From assembly GCF_004803475.1 (NCBI RefSeq), contig NZ_SRKY01000006.1, forward strand, positions 88,006-152,005: 64,000 nucleotides of DNA. The letters run 5' to 3'. Every line of letters begins with the position of its first letter. The first letter of the stretch is position 1. The DNA is from Aliishimia ponticola. GTDB lineage: Bacteria; Pseudomonadota; Alphaproteobacteria; Rhodobacterales; Rhodobacteraceae. Below the pieces are notes generated by a model. The model saw only the letters and a list, made by a program, of their open reading frames with translations. It did no database searches and was not told where the DNA came from. Shown here piece by piece: positions 55,600 to 64,000 of this stretch. The position numbers and the translations under genes are program-made.

Positions 55600-55830
55600 T
55601 TACGCCTCCAGCACCTCCCAGCGCTTCGTCTTGGATTTCGGTGCGCATTCGATGATGCGAACCGAGTCGCCCACTTTGTAGGCGTTCTTCTCGTCGTGAG
55701 CCCGGTACTTCTTGGACTTACGAATGGTCTTTTTCAGAACCGGGTGTGTGAAGCGACGCTCCACGGAAACGGTCACGGTCTGGGCGTTTGCGTCGGAAGT
55801 CACGACGCCTTGCAGGATACGCTTGGGCAT
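55600..55830 (-). CDS. rpsQ: 30S ribosomal protein S17
   Basis: A 76-residue protein: [47 protein letters not shown] is S17. Twelve bp after rpmC. Confidence 0.97.
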   Translation of the reverse strand: MPKRILQGVVTSDANAQTVTVSVERRFTHPVLKKTIRKSKKYRAHDEKNAYKVGDSVRIIECAPKSKTKRWEVLEA

Positions 55831-55842
55831 GTCGGTCTTTCC

Positions 55843-56043
55843 TTACTCTGCCGCCGCTTGGGCTTTTTCGTTCAGAATGGTCTTGACCCGCGCGGCATCG
55901 CGGCGGACTTGACGCATACGTGCAGGGTTTTCCAGAGAACCGGTCGCCTGCTGGAAGCGCAGGTTGAAGCTCTCTTTCTTGAGATTGGCCAGCTCATCGC
56001 GGAGCTGATCCGGCGTTTTGTCACGCAGTTCTTGGGCGTTCAT
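55843..56043 (-). CDS. rpmC: 50S ribosomal protein L29
   Basis: A 66-residue protein: [49 protein letters not shown]. It normally follows rplP; here 2.3 kb of accessory sequence separates them and rpmC has its own promoter and a short leader. Confidence 0.96.
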   Translation of the reverse strand: MNAQELRDKTPDQLRDELANLKKESFNLRFQQATGSLENPARMRQVRRDAARVKTILNEKAQAAAE

Positions 56044-56114
56044 CGCCTGTTCCTTTCAACATCACCGGAGAGCGCCGTTGCCGGGTTACCCTAAAAGCCG
56101 GTGGAGGGTGTCAT

Positions 56115-56141
56115 AAAAACGAATCCCGGCAGTGCCGGGAT
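56115..56141 (-). terminator. terminator-like hairpin at the 5' end of the rpmC leader
   Basis: A perfect 8-bp stem (ATCCCGGC with GCCGGGAT), 3-nt loop, then TCGTTTTT on the complement: a canonical intrinsic terminator. It starts about where transcription from the promoter at 56147-56175 would begin, some 75-100 nt before rpmC. Confidence 0.65.
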
Positions 56142-56146
56142 GGGGT

Positions 56147-56175
56147 CGTATAGACACCAGGCGCCCACATGGCAA
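56147..56175 (-). promoter_or_regulatory. predicted rpmC promoter
   Basis: On the complement TTGCCA (56170-56175), 17-bp spacer, TATACG (56147-56152), identical in both hexamers and spacing to the rplO promoter. Confidence 0.6.
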
Positions 56176-56328
56176 GCCCTGCGTATCGATTGCGGAATGT
56201 TGCCACTTTTTGCCGATGCGCGTAGTTTTGTTACACGATATACGGGAAACATATACACTATATTTAGTCAGTTCCATCCGCAGGCGATTTGATCCGGGCC
56301 CGCCCCTACCACCTCTTGGAGACATTGC

Positions 56329-56775
56329 TTGAATGTACCAGTGACCGCAGATGTCGGGCGGACCGCCCAAGACATCTCTGAAGATTTACTTTCGCTCGCA
56401 ACCCAGGGCCTGTTGTCCTGCGAGTTCAGCAAGTTTGAGCCCTGTTTCGCGATCCCGTGCCTATTTGAAAGCTTCGACGCCAAACGCAACGTCGGGACCA
56501 ACGCCGAGTTGGAAGCGTTCTTTCTCAAGATATGCAAAAGATGTGCTGTGATCGGCGTTAACGACATAGCGCCGCATTGTGTTCAGGCCAGTTTTCACGG
56601 CGAAGACAAGATAACATTCCTGTACGAGACGCGGCTTTTACACGGCACTCAACTGTTGCACGACCCCTATCCATCCTATTCGGAAGCGCGCCGGATCGAC
56701 GGGGCTTGGCGTGTGGTCCAATGCAGTTACGCGGTCGACAGCACCAGCGAGATCACCAGGCTTTTTGAATTCTAA
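56329..56775 (+). CDS. hypothetical NTF2/SnoaL-like protein
   Basis: A 148-residue protein I cannot name. The order of a helical start (DISEDLLSLATQGLL), CFAIPCLFESFD, ELEAFFLKICKRCAVIGVNDI and late strands (EDKITFLYETRLL, GAWRVVQCSYAVD) suggests an NTF2-like fold. It starts at TTG 56329 with GGAG 8 bp upstream; GTG 56341 is an alternative. An unusually AT-rich stretch (56220-56270) with TTGTTA and TATACA 18 bp apart may be its promoter. It lies antisense between bfr and rpmC. Confidence 0.6.
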   Translation: MNVPVTADVGRTAQDISEDLLSLATQGLLSCEFSKFEPCFAIPCLFESFDAKRNVGTNAELEAFFLKICKRCAVIGVNDIAPHCVQASFHGEDKITFLYETRLLHGTQLLHDPYPSYSEARRIDGAWRVVQCSYAVDSTSEITRLFEF

Positions 56776-56845
56776 GACCCCTGCCCCGGTATCCGCGCCC
56801 GTTGGAACGGGGATACCGGCACAGAAGTGTCGCAGCTAGGCCGCC

Positions 56846-57334
56846 TTATGCGTCCGCATTTTCCTCCGCCGCACCGACGAACTTGGATGCATAGCGCTCC
56901 TCGCCCAGACGGTCGAGCAGGCTCAGCTGCAGATCAAGCCAGTTCTGGTGGCCGACCTCATCGATCGCGATCTCTTCGAACAGCGCCTTGCTGGCCAGAT
57001 CATCCGCGTCATAGGCGGCTTTGGACGCACGGGTGTAGAAGGTGATCGCTTCTTTCTCGTCCTTGAGATCGGATGAAAACATCTCGCTCAATGACCCCGC
57101 AACCTTCGGCGGCGCGGCAAAAGCCATCTCGGGCTCCCCGCCCAACTCGAAAATGCGCGTCATGAAACGGTCCGAATGCCCAAGTTCTTCGGCAAACTCC
57201 TCGCGCATCTTCGCGGCGAGCCGATCCAGCCCCCAATCATCCAGCACCTGCGCATGCAATTGGTACTGGTGCGCGGCGGTCAACTCCATCTGCAAGGCGG
57301 TGTTGAGGTTCTTCAATGTGGTGTCGTTCGACAT
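56846..57334 (-). CDS. bfr: bacterioferritin-like di-iron protein without the haem methionine
   Basis: A 162-residue four-helix ferritin-like protein. The ferroxidase ligands align with bacterioferritin: Glu17, Glu50, His53, Glu93, Glu126 and His129. The haem-ligating Met52 of E. coli Bfr corresponds to Leu51 here (EELGH), so haem binding in the usual way is not expected. It may store iron or protect from peroxide. ATG 57334 (MSNDTTLKN) was chosen; a TTG five codons earlier is possible. It lies between rplP and rpmC in the ribosomal cluster, same strand. Confidence 0.82.
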   Translation of the reverse strand: MSNDTTLKNLNTALQMELTAAHQYQLHAQVLDDWGLDRLAAKMREEFAEELGHSDRFMTRIFELGGEPEMAFAAPPKVAGSLSEMFSSDLKDEKEAITFYTRASKAAYDADDLASKALFEEIAIDEVGHQNWLDLQLSLLDRLGEERYASKFVGAAEENADA

Positions 57335-57448
57335 GTCCCCGGTCTCCAATGGTGTCGTGTCAGCTGCATCTTGCCCCTTTAACTTGGGGTGTCATTGATC
57401 GGCGTCAAACCCCTCGCCCAAAAAGGCTGGCTGCGGTAGACCTCCCGC

Positions 57449-58066
57449 ATGACCAAAATCGAATCTCTCTTCTCCACCCGCCTCTACCACGCCGCTTTGT
57501 CCGACCATGGGGCCATCCACCCGGGCGAACTCGAAACCTCCTGCTATTCCATTGCCGAGGATGACGAGGCCGGCCAGGACTGGTGCGAAGAGAACGGGTA
57601 TCCCGGCTACACATCCTATGCGTCACTGCCAGACCTGCCGTGGCGCTCGCCGATCTTCGCGGAACTGGTCAAAGTGCTAGACGCCCATGTGGCCGCCTTT
57701 GCAAAGGATCTCGACTGGGACTTGGGCGACGGCAAGCTGGAGTTGGAGGATATCTGGATCAACATCCTGCCCGAGGGCGGCATCCACACCTCACATATCC
57801 ACCCACATTCGGTAATCTCCGGCACGACATATGTCGCAGTGCCGGAAGGCGCAGGCGCCCTGAAACTCGAAGACCCCCGGTCTTCCCGCATGATGGCCGC
57901 GCCGCCGCGCCGCAAAGATGCCCGGCGCGAATTGCAACCCTTCATCTATGTCCAACCCGCCGTCGGCGACGTCCTACTGTGGGAAAGCTGGCTGCGCCAC
58001 GAAGTCCCGATGAACATGTCCGAAGACGAACGCATCTCGATCAGCTTCAATTACAAGTGGGTGTAA
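57449..58066 (+). CDS. putative 2OG-Fe(II) oxygenase (TIGR02466-type)
   Basis: A 205-residue protein resembling the TIGR02466 family of putative 2-oxoglutarate/Fe(II) oxygenases: GGIHTSHIHPHSVISGTTYVAVPEGAGALKLEDPR (iron-binding His region) and VLLWESWLRHEVPMN with a late His. These are soluble and of unknown substrate. Starts at ATG 57449, divergent from bfr across 115 bp, and ends at the bidirectional terminator. Confidence 0.75.
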   Translation: MTKIESLFSTRLYHAALSDHGAIHPGELETSCYSIAEDDEAGQDWCEENGYPGYTSYASLPDLPWRSPIFAELVKVLDAHVAAFAKDLDWDLGDGKLELEDIWINILPEGGIHTSHIHPHSVISGTTYVAVPEGAGALKLEDPRSSRMMAAPPRRKDARRELQPFIYVQPAVGDVLLWESWLRHEVPMNMSEDERISISFNYKWV

Positions 58067-58216
58067 CCCCGGCACGCAGGCCCTAGCCAAAAGCGGTTCT
58101 CACACTCCCGGCACCCTGCAGCTTCATTGTTCGCAAAAAACTCCGGAGCGCGAGGCAGAGCCTCGCTCGCAAGCTCACCGCCTCCAAACCGGCCAAGGCT
58201 CCCAGTACCCAAACGA

Positions 58217-58252
58217 AAAACCCCGCCGCTCGCGCGACGGGGTTTTCTTTTT
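58217..58252. terminator. bidirectional terminator between the oxygenase gene and rplP
   Basis: A 9-bp stem (AAAACCCCG with CGGGGTTTT) extended by two more pairs past a mismatch. On the plus strand it is followed by CTTTTTT and on the complement by TCGTTT, so it can end both the oxygenase transcript and the rplB-to-rplP segment. Confidence 0.85.
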
Positions 58253-58315
58253 TCATCCGAGTGTCGGCCGCGTCGCTTTCCATCGGAAATCGACTGCCGT
58301 GCTCGCAAGGAAGAC

Positions 58316-58729
58316 TTACCAGTCTTCGCGAACAACCACGCGGGTTTTGATCGGCAGTTTCATCGCCGCAAGACGCAGGGCTTCGCGTGCGACTTCGTCA
58401 CCGACACCGTCGATTTCGAACATCACGCGGCCCGGCTTGACCTTGCAGGCCCAGCGGTCGACGGAACCTTTACCTTTACCCATACGAACTTCGATGGGCT
58501 TGGCTGTGATCGGCACATCCGGGAAGATCCGGATCCAGACGCGACCTTGACGTTTCATGTGACGCGTCATGGCCCGACGGGCGGCTTCGATCTGACGTGC
58601 GGTAACACGTTCCGGTTCCAGCGCTTTAAGACCGTAGGTGCCGAAGTTCAGGTCAGACCCGCCCTTCGCCTTGCCCTTGATCGAGCCTTTGAACTGCTTG
58701 CGGAATTTTGTGCGTTTAGGCTGAAGCAT
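58316..58729 (-). CDS. rplP: 50S ribosomal protein L16
   Basis: A 137-residue protein: [24 protein letters not shown] and [24 protein letters not shown]. Last gene of the rplB segment; a strong terminator follows 64 bp later instead of rpmC. Confidence 0.97.
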   Translation of the reverse strand: MLQPKRTKFRKQFKGSIKGKAKGGSDLNFGTYGLKALEPERVTARQIEAARRAMTRHMKRQGRVWIRIFPDVPITAKPIEVRMGKGKGSVDRWACKVKPGRVMFEIDGVGDEVAREALRLAAMKLPIKTRVVVREDW

Positions 58730-58741
58730 TGTTCAACTCCC

Positions 58742-59452
58742 TCAGCGGCGACCGCCACCAGCACCACGTGGTGCGGGGCCGTCCTGCATTTCCTGCGCGC
58801 GACGTTCACGGGCCGACGGGTCATGTTCCATGATCTCACCTTTGAAGATCCAGACCTTGATCCCGATGATCCCGTAAGGTGTCATCGCTTCGGAATGTGC
58901 GTAATCGATATCCGCGCGAAGCGTGTGCAGCGGCACCCGACCCTCACGATACCATTCGGTGCGCGCAATCTCTGCACCGCCCAGACGACCAGCGACGTTC
59001 ACCCGGATACCCAGGGCGCCCATGCGCATGGCGTTCTGCACGGCGCGCTTCATGGCGCGGCGGAAGGACACACGACGCTCAAGCTGTTGTGCGATGCTCT
59101 CGCCCACCAGCTGCGCGTCCAGCTCCGGCTTGCGCACTTCAACGATGTTGAGGTGCAGCTCGCTGTCGGTCATCTTGGCAAGCTTCTTGCGCAGAACTTC
59201 GATGTCCGCGCCTTTCTTGCCGATGATGACGCCGGGGCGGGCCGTGTGGATCGTAACGCGGCACTTCTTGTGCGGACGTTCGATGATCACGCGGGCAACA
59301 CCGGCCTGCTTGCATTCTTCCTTGATGAAGTCACGGATCTTGATGTCCTCCAGCAGGAGGTTCCCGTAATCCTTCGTGTCGGCGTACCAACGGCTGTCCC
59401 AGGTGCGGTTGACCTGAAGGCGCATACCGATCGGATTGACTTTCTGACCCAT
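58742..59452 (-). CDS. rpsC: 30S ribosomal protein S3
   Basis: A 236-residue protein: [38 protein letters not shown]-domain [23 protein letters not shown], and an Arg/Gly-rich tail. Twelve bp before rplP. Confidence 0.97.
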   Translation of the reverse strand: MGQKVNPIGMRLQVNRTWDSRWYADTKDYGNLLLEDIKIRDFIKEECKQAGVARVIIERPHKKCRVTIHTARPGVIIGKKGADIEVLRKKLAKMTDSELHLNIVEVRKPELDAQLVGESIAQQLERRVSFRRAMKRAVQNAMRMGALGIRVNVAGRLGGAEIARTEWYREGRVPLHTLRADIDYAHSEAMTPYGIIGIKVWIFKGEIMEHDPSARERRAQEMQDGPAPRGAGGGRR

Positions 59453-59456
59453 ACTA

Positions 59457-59834
59457 TCAGGCCTCCTCGATCTGGCGGACCTTGATGGTCAGCTCGCTGA
59501 ACGGCTTGATGATCTTGCCGAAACGACCACGTGCCCGCGGGCGACCGCGTTTCATGGTCAGGTTCTTGCCAACCCAGGCTTCCGCCACGATCAGCTCATC
59601 CACGTCCAGATTGTGGTTGTTCTCGGCGTTCGCAATCGCGGACTGAAGGCATTTCTTCACATCCTCTGCGATCCGCTTCTTGGAGAACGTCAGATCGGTC
59701 AGCGCCGCATCGACTTTCTTGCCGCGGATCATTGCGGCCACGAGGTTCAGTTTCTGCGGGCTGGTGCGAAGCATGCGGACTTTCGCCATTGCTTCGTTAT
59801 CTGCCACGCGGCGGGGGTTCTTTTCCTTGCCCAT
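59457..59834 (-). CDS. rplV: 50S ribosomal protein L22
   Basis: A 125-residue protein with [66 protein letters not shown]; a lineage-typical 15-residue [15 protein letters not shown] lead precedes it. Confidence 0.96.
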   Translation of the reverse strand: MGKEKNPRRVADNEAMAKVRMLRTSPQKLNLVAAMIRGKKVDAALTDLTFSKKRIAEDVKKCLQSAIANAENNHNLDVDELIVAEAWVGKNLTMKRGRPRARGRFGKIIKPFSELTIKVRQIEEA

Positions 59835-59837
59835 GAC

Positions 59838-60116
59838 TTACTTCCGCTTCGCTTTTTTATCGGCGGCGTGACCGTAATAGGTCCGCGTCGGCGAATATTC
59901 ACCGAACTTCTGACCAATCATGTCCTCGGTGATGTTCACCGGGATATGCTTCTGGCCATTGTAGACACCGAAGGTGAGGCCCACGAACTGGGGCAGAATG
60001 GTGGAACGGCGGGACCAGATCTTGATCACGTCGTTGCGGCCGCTTTCGCGTGCGGCCTCGGCCTTCTTGAGGACATAAGAGTCGACAAAAGGACCTTTCC
60101 AAACAGAGCGAGACAT
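59838..60116 (-). CDS. rpsS: 30S ribosomal protein S19
   Basis: A 92-residue protein: [20 protein letters not shown] and [40 protein letters not shown]. Three bp before rplV. Confidence 0.97.
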   Translation of the reverse strand: MSRSVWKGPFVDSYVLKKAEAARESGRNDVIKIWSRRSTILPQFVGLTFGVYNGQKHIPVNITEDMIGQKFGEYSPTRTYYGHAADKKAKRK

Positions 60117-60119
60117 GTC

Positions 60120-60962
60120 TTAGCGCCCTTTCTTCTTGGCGTGCCGCGAGCGGATGATGAGCTTCTGGCTGGCCTTGTTGGTGTTGCGGGTGCGCTTGCC
60201 CTTGGTCGGCTTGCCCCAAGGGGACACGGGGTGACGACCACCGGAGGTCCGGCCTTCACCACCACCATGGGGGTGGTCGATCGGGTTCATGACGACACCA
60301 CGGACGCTCGGGCGGATACCTTTGTGGCGGTTCCGGCCAGCTTTACCCATGTTCTGGTTCGAGTTGTCGGGGTTCGACACCGCGCCAACCGTTGCCATGC
60401 ATTCCTGACGAACCATGCGCAGTTCGCCCGAGGACAGGCGGATCTGAGCGTAGCCACCGTCACGACCCACGAACTGGGCATAGGTACCGGCTGCGCGTGC
60501 GATCTGACCGCCTTTGCCCGGCTTCAGTTCGATGTTGTGAACGATCGTACCGATCGGCATGCCCGAGAACGGCATGGTGTTGCCCGGCTTGATGTCAGCC
60601 TTGGCAGAGGAGATGACCTTGTCACCAACCGCCAGACGCTGCGGTGCGAGGATATAGGCTTGCTCGCCATCCTCGTATTTCACCAGCGCGATGAACGCGG
60701 TCCGGTTGGGGTCATATTCGATCCGCTCGACCGTGGCCGAGACATCGAACTTGTTCCGTTTGAAATCGACGATCCGATAGAGGCGCTTTGCCCCGCCGCC
60801 CTTGCGGCGCATCGTGATCCGTCCGGTGTTGTTGCGGCCACCATTCTTGGTGAGACCTTCGGTCAGCGCCTTGACGGGGCGCCCCTTCCACAGCTCCGAA
60901 CGGTCGATCAGAACCAGCCCACGCTGGCCCGGCGTCGTCGGCTTGTACGACTTGAGTGCCAT
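60120..60962 (-). CDS. rplB: 50S ribosomal protein L2
   Basis: A 280-residue protein: [29 protein letters not shown], the peptidyl-transferase loop [28 protein letters not shown], and a basic tail. It begins a new transcription segment after a 442-bp gap from rplW. Confidence 0.97.
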   Translation of the reverse strand: MALKSYKPTTPGQRGLVLIDRSELWKGRPVKALTEGLTKNGGRNNTGRITMRRKGGGAKRLYRIVDFKRNKFDVSATVERIEYDPNRTAFIALVKYEDGEQAYILAPQRLAVGDKVISSAKADIKPGNTMPFSGMPIGTIVHNIELKPGKGGQIARAAGTYAQFVGRDGGYAQIRLSSGELRMVRQECMATVGAVSNPDNSNQNMGKAGRNRHKGIRPSVRGVVMNPIDHPHGGGEGRTSGGRHPVSPWGKPTKGKRTRNTNKASQKLIIRSRHAKKKGR

Positions 60963-61054
60963 GTTACTGTCTTCCGTTTGCTAAACGAGCGAGGCACGCC
61001 CCGCCCTATGGTTTTAGGCCCCCGTAGGTGCCAGGTAGAATACTCTTGCGAGCA

Positions 61055-61083
61055 AAACGCAAAGCCCCGGACGAATCCGGGGC
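61055..61083 (-). terminator. terminator-like hairpin at the start of the rplB leader
   Basis: A perfect 8-bp stem (GCCCCGGA with TCCGGGGC) closed by a TTCG tetraloop, followed on the complement by TTTGCGTTTT. It begins about 9 nt after the predicted transcription start and about 100 nt before rplB. Confidence 0.6.
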
Positions 61084-61098
61084 CGTAGCGGATGAGGT

Positions 61099-61127
61099 CG
61101 TTTAGGGGATGGGCCACCAGTGGTCAA
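61099..61127 (-). promoter_or_regulatory. predicted rplB promoter
   Basis: On the complement TTGACC (61122-61127), 17-bp spacer, TAAACG (61099-61104). The -10 and following bases, TAAACGACCTCATCC, closely match TATACGACCCCATCC at the rpmC promoter. Confidence 0.6.
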
Positions 61128-61330
61128 GTGGCAGCGGCGGTCAATCGCGATTGTGTCCGGTGATTGCCCCATGCGCGCTTGAAACGGATTGATGTGCCTG
61201 TAGCCATCCGTCGGTCCACCGGTCCGGGGTTGCGCATATCCGCAAGCCGTCGGCGGAAAGAAACAGTCGCAATTCGTCAAACAACTTTAGGCAAAAACAG
61301 TTGCCGTATTCGGCGAAACGCGAGCTGCCA

Positions 61331-61365
61331 AACGAAAACCCCGGCCTGTCTCCAGACCGGGGTTT
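61331..61365 (-). terminator. terminator after rplW
   Basis: A 9-bp stem (AAACCCCGG with CCGGGGTTT) with extra inner pairs, followed on the complement by TCGTTT, 40 bp after the rplW stop. Ends the tuf/rpsJ-rplCDW segment. Confidence 0.78.
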
Positions 61366-61404
61366 CCAAATTTCGTAGGGTACGCTTCAGCGTACCTTAG
61401 CCGA

Positions 61405-61701
61405 TCACAGACCGGTGGACACGTCGATCGTGTTGCCCTCTTCGAGCGTGACATAGGCTTTCTTGACGTCTTTCCGCTTGCCCATCTGGCCGCGGAAGCG
61501 TTTCACTTTGCCTTTGGTGATGGTCGTGTTGACCGACTTCACCTTCACGCCAAAGAGCGTTTCAACCGCTTCTTTGATCTGCGGTTTCGCCGCGTCGATC
61601 GCCACTTCGAAGACCACCGCGCCGTTTTCGGACGCCATGGTGGCTTTCTCGGTGATGATCGGACGGCGGATCACGTCGTAATGTTCTGCCTTGGCACTCA
61701 T
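61405..61701 (-). CDS. rplW: 50S ribosomal protein L23
   Basis: A 98-residue protein: [15 protein letters not shown] and [43 protein letters not shown] core. The ATG overlaps the rplD stop (ATGA). Confidence 0.96.
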   Translation of the reverse strand: MSAKAEHYDVIRRPIITEKATMASENGAVVFEVAIDAAKPQIKEAVETLFGVKVKSVNTTITKGKVKRFRGQMGKRKDVKKAYVTLEEGNTIDVSTGL

Positions 61702-62315
61702 TTCAGTCGAGCCTCCAGTGCTTCGACGCCCGCCTTCGTGATCACCAGAGTGTCACGCTTGAGGATGTCGTATACGTTTGCGCCCATGGACGGCAGGATA
61801 TCCAGACCTTCGATGTTGCGCGCTGCCTTGGCGAAGCTTTCGTTCACCTCGGCCCCGTCAATGACCAGCGCACGCTTCCACCCCAGATCCTTGACCTGCT
61901 TGGCCAGATCCTTGGTTTTGCCAGCGGAATCCGCAGCTTCGATCACGACCAGTTCGCCAGCTTTCGCTTTTGCGGACAGCGCGTGTTTCAGACCCAGCTT
62001 GCGGAATTTCTTCGGCAGATCATGGGCGTGCGAACGCGGTGTCGGGCCTTTGTAGATACCACCTTTACGGAAGATCGGCGCGTTACGGTCACCGTGGCGT
62101 GCGCCGCCGGTGCCTTTTTGGCGATAGATCTTCTTGGTGGAATAGGACGTTTCCGACCGTGTCTTGACCTTGTGTGTGCCCTGCTGCGCCTTGTTACGCT
62201 GCCAGCGGACCACGCGGTGCAGGATGTCGGCACGCGGTTCCAGACCGAAGAGAGCTTCGTCCAGGTCCACGCTGCCAGCGCTGCCGCCGTCCAGTTTGAT
62301 GACGTCGAGTTTCAT
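61698..62315 (-). CDS. rplD: 50S ribosomal protein L4
   Basis: A 205-residue protein: [28 protein letters not shown] and [27 protein letters not shown]. In enteric bacteria L4 autoregulates the S10 operon; no matching leader was recognised here. It shares one base with the rplC stop. Confidence 0.97.
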   Translation of the reverse strand: MKLDVIKLDGGSAGSVDLDEALFGLEPRADILHRVVRWQRNKAQQGTHKVKTRSETSYSTKKIYRQKGTGGARHGDRNAPIFRKGGIYKGPTPRSHAHDLPKKFRKLGLKHALSAKAKAGELVVIEAADSAGKTKDLAKQVKDLGWKRALVIDGAEVNESFAKAARNIEGLDILPSMGANVYDILKRDTLVITKAGVEALEARLK

Positions 62316-63157
62316 TATTCGTCACCCTCTTGCTTGTCGGCTTCGATGGATGCTTCCGCTTCCGCCTCTGCCGCTGCTTCCTGAGCTGCTTGCTCTTCAG
62401 CCAGACGCTTGGCTTCTGCTTCGGCTTCCGCTGCGGCGGCTGCCGCTGCTTCTTCCGCTGCTTTCGCCGCTTCTTCGGCTGCCGATTTCAGGGCCGCCGG
62501 CAGGATCGCATTGTCAGGGAACGGCTTTTTTACCGCATCCTTGATCGTAACCCAGCCACCTTTGGAGCCCGGAACCGCGCCTTTGACCATGATCAGGCCG
62601 CGTTCGCTGTCTGTCTTGACGACTTCCAGGTTCTGCGTCGTTACGCGGGCTGCGCCCATGTGACCGGCCATTTTCTTGCCTTTGAAAACCTTGCCCGGAT
62701 CCTGACACTGACCGGTCGAACCGTGCGAACGGTGCGAGATCGACACACCGTGCGTGGCGCGCAGACCGCCAAAGTTGTGCCGTTTCATGGCACCGGCAAA
62801 GCCTTTACCGATGGATGTGCCTGCCACGTCGACATACTGACCGGCGAAGTAATGATCGGCGGTGATTTCCTCACCAACGGCGATCATGTTCTCCGGATCG
62901 ACGCGGAATTCCGCCATCTTCCGCTTCGGTTCCACCTTTGCAACGGCGAAGTGACCGCGCATCGCTTTGGAGGTCCGCTTGACCTTGGCTGTGCCTGCGC
63001 CGAGCTGAACGGCGGTGTAGCCGTCTTTCTCGGGCGTGCGCTGAGCCACGACCTGAAGCTTGTCCAGTTGCAGAACGGTGACGGGGATTTGCTTCCCGTC
63101 TTCCATGAACAGGCGGGTCATACCCACCTTTTTCGCAATAACGCCAGAGCGCAACAT
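62315..63157 (-). CDS. rplC: 50S ribosomal protein L3 with Ala/Glu-rich C-terminal extension
   Basis: A 280-residue protein. Residues 1-220 are normal L3 ([45 protein letters not shown]). Residues from about 225 to the end are an Ala/Glu-rich low-complexity tail ([21 protein letters not shown]...EADKQEGDE), predicted to be a charged helix, about 55 residues beyond the common length of roughly 210-225. Confidence 0.96.
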   Translation of the reverse strand: MLRSGVIAKKVGMTRLFMEDGKQIPVTVLQLDKLQVVAQRTPEKDGYTAVQLGAGTAKVKRTSKAMRGHFAVAKVEPKRKMAEFRVDPENMIAVGEEITADHYFAGQYVDVAGTSIGKGFAGAMKRHNFGGLRATHGVSISHRSHGSTGQCQDPGKVFKGKKMAGHMGAARVTTQNLEVVKTDSERGLIMVKGAVPGSKGGWVTIKDAVKKPFPDNAILPAALKSAAEEAAKAAEEAAAAAAAEAEAEAKRLAEEQAAQEAAAEAEAEASIEADKQEGDE

Positions 63158-63174
63158 ATCAACTGCCCTCCTGA

Positions 63175-63495
63175 TTACGCTTGCAGCTTGATCTCGACGT
63201 CCACGCCAGCCGCGAGGTCGAGCTTCATCAGCGCGTCCACGGTCTGGGGGGTCGGATCAACGATATCCAGCAGACGCTTGTGCGTGCGGATTTCGAACTG
63301 GTCACGGGATTTCTTGTCAACGTGCGGGCCGCGCAGAACGGTGAACTTTTCGATCTTGTTCGGCAGCGGGATCGGGCCACGTACAGAGGCGCCTGTCCGC
63401 TTTGCGGTGTTCACGATTTCCTGCGTGCTGGCATCCAGCACACGGTAATCGAACGCCTTAAGGCGGATCCGGATATTTTGGCTTTGAATGGCCAT
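63175..63495 (-). CDS. rpsJ: 30S ribosomal protein S10
   Basis: A 106-residue protein: [69 protein letters not shown], complete S10 (also NusE). First r-protein gene after tuf, 206 bp away. Confidence 0.97.
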   Translation of the reverse strand: MAIQSQNIRIRLKAFDYRVLDASTQEIVNTAKRTGASVRGPIPLPNKIEKFTVLRGPHVDKKSRDQFEIRTHKRLLDIVDPTPQTVDALMKLDLAAGVDVEIKLQA

Positions 63496-63580
63496 TTTCT
63501 CTTTTCCCCAAAAGCAGGGTTTAAGCGGAGAGGAAGAAGGACGGAATTATCCCGCTTCATCGCGCCGGTCTCTAGGTAAT

Positions 63581-63612
63581 GCGCCTCCGAATGAGATTTC
63601 ACTCGGGGGCGC
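63581..63612 (-). terminator. hairpin between tuf and rpsJ
   Basis: A 14-bp imperfect stem (GCGCCCCCGAGTGA with TCATTCGGAGGCGC; one mismatch, one G-T) and 4-nt loop, with no T-tract, 86 nt before rpsJ. A smaller hairpin (GGGCAC/GTGCCC) lies just upstream. Likely leader or attenuating structure. Confidence 0.4.
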
Positions 63613-63701
63613 GGTGGGCACGTTGTGCCCGGGGTCTTCTTGTGTCTCCGGCAGGGATCGGGAACCGGTCCTGCTGGCGTCACGGGTAAGCGCTGATGCG
63701 C

Positions 63702-64000
63702 TTACTCGATGATTTTGGAGACGACGCCGGCGCCGACGGTGCGGCCGCCTTCGCGGATGGCGAAACGCAGGCCGTCTTCCATCGCGATCGGGGCGATCAG
63801 CTCAACGGTGAAACCAACGTTGTCGCCCGGCATCACCATCTCGGTGCCTTCGGCCAGCGTCACGGTGCCGGTCACGTCTGTCGTCCGGAAGTAGAACTGC
63901 GGACGGTAGTTCGCGAAGAACGGCGTGTGACGGCCACCTTCCTCTTTGGTGAGGATGTAGGCTTCGGCTTCGAACTTCGTGTGCGGGGTCACGGAGCCCG
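63702..64000 (-). CDS. tuf: elongation factor Tu, C-terminal part
   Basis: The last 99 codons of EF-Tu: [42 protein letters not shown] and [19 protein letters not shown]. The gene continues past the right edge. An 8-bp perfect hairpin (63686-63705) overlaps the stop codon but lacks a T-tract. Confidence 0.97.
   Translation of the reverse strand, partial: GSVTPHTKFEAEAYILTKEEGGRHTPFFANYRPQFYFRTTDVTGTVTLAEGTEMVMPGDNVGFTVELIAPIAMEDGLRFAIREGGRTVGAGVVSKIIE

Larger units (their letters stand above)
60963..61404 (-). other. 442-bp gene-free gap between rplW and rplB
   Basis: It contains, in transcription order, a terminator directly after rplW, about 200 bp with no supported gene, a promoter at 61099-61127, a terminator-like hairpin at 61055-61083, and a roughly 90-nt leader to rplB. 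An open frame at 61014-61280 has no ribosome site or recognisable protein. Confidence 0.65.

Noticed and set aside
59613..61088. 491-codon plus-strand open frame opposite rplV-rpsS-rplB
   Set aside because: Shadow of r-protein genes in a codon-biased region.
61014..61280. Possible small protein between rplW and rplB
   Set aside because: No ribosome site, no recognisable sequence, and it spans the predicted rplB promoter and hairpin.

Overview
The window is high-GC, densely coded chromosomal DNA that looks like a member of the Rhodobacterales (roseobacter-type Alphaproteobacteria). The signs are the protein style of the r-proteins, an ATP12-type F1 assembly chaperone, an aapJQMP amino-acid transporter, the rpmH-rnpA-yidD...yidC-MOSC-engB-argB block, TRAP transporters and several lineage-typical small proteins. 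Genus cannot be fixed from sequence reading alone. No phage, insertion sequence, integrase or CRISPR array is visible.

Layout. 1-3.5 kb: start of an S49 peptidase, a two-gene ABC-2 exporter, an EamA permease and a globin. 3.5-16.6 kb: a catabolic cluster that matches, gene by gene, the iac (indole-3-acetic acid, auxin) degradation set: iacI diverging from iacH-A-B-C-D-E-F-G, then a three-gene TRAP transporter, an ApbA/PanE-like reductase, a class II aldolase-like protein and a MarR regulator (iacR). Two closely similar 22-bp palindromes, one before iacH and one before the TRAP genes, are strong operator candidates. 16.7-20.5 kb: tRNA-Arg(ACG), then a minus-strand TVP38 / MerA-like flavoprotein / orphan histidine kinase operon. 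20.6-32.2 kb: rpmH, rnpA, yidD, a GST, a sulfotransferase-like protein, ttcA, a GGDEF(degenerate)-EAL protein, yidC, MOSC, engB, argB, a fatty acid hydroxylase-like protein, a ferredoxin-like protein and a SixA-like phosphatase. 32.2-36.6 kb: aapJQMP. 36.8-43.0 kb: ATP12 chaperone, HAD phosphatase, rluC-type synthase, crcB, rarA, a Deg protease and a host-attachment family protein.

43.1-64 kb: the S10-spc-alpha ribosomal protein cluster, minus strand, from tuf (partial) to rplQ. It is not contiguous. Accessory genes sit between rplP and rpmC (bacterioferritin, 2OG oxygenase-like, NTF2-like), rpmD and rplO (DUF1127, a 43-aa secreted peptide, a proline-rich membrane protein), adk and rpsM (a BLUF protein with the photoactive Tyr replaced by Phe), and rpoA and rplQ (arsH). 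A 442-bp gene-free gap separates rplW and rplB. After each break the next r-protein gene has its own promoter of one kind, TTG(A/C)C(N) then exactly 17 bp then TA(A/T/A)A-like, and several breaks are preceded by an intrinsic terminator. The cluster therefore appears to be read as at least six transcription units rather than one or three.

The most notable system is the auxin-degradation island with its own predicted uptake system, two unassigned enzymes and a predicted IacR operator. The next is the segmented ribosomal cluster with its inert-looking BLUF protein.
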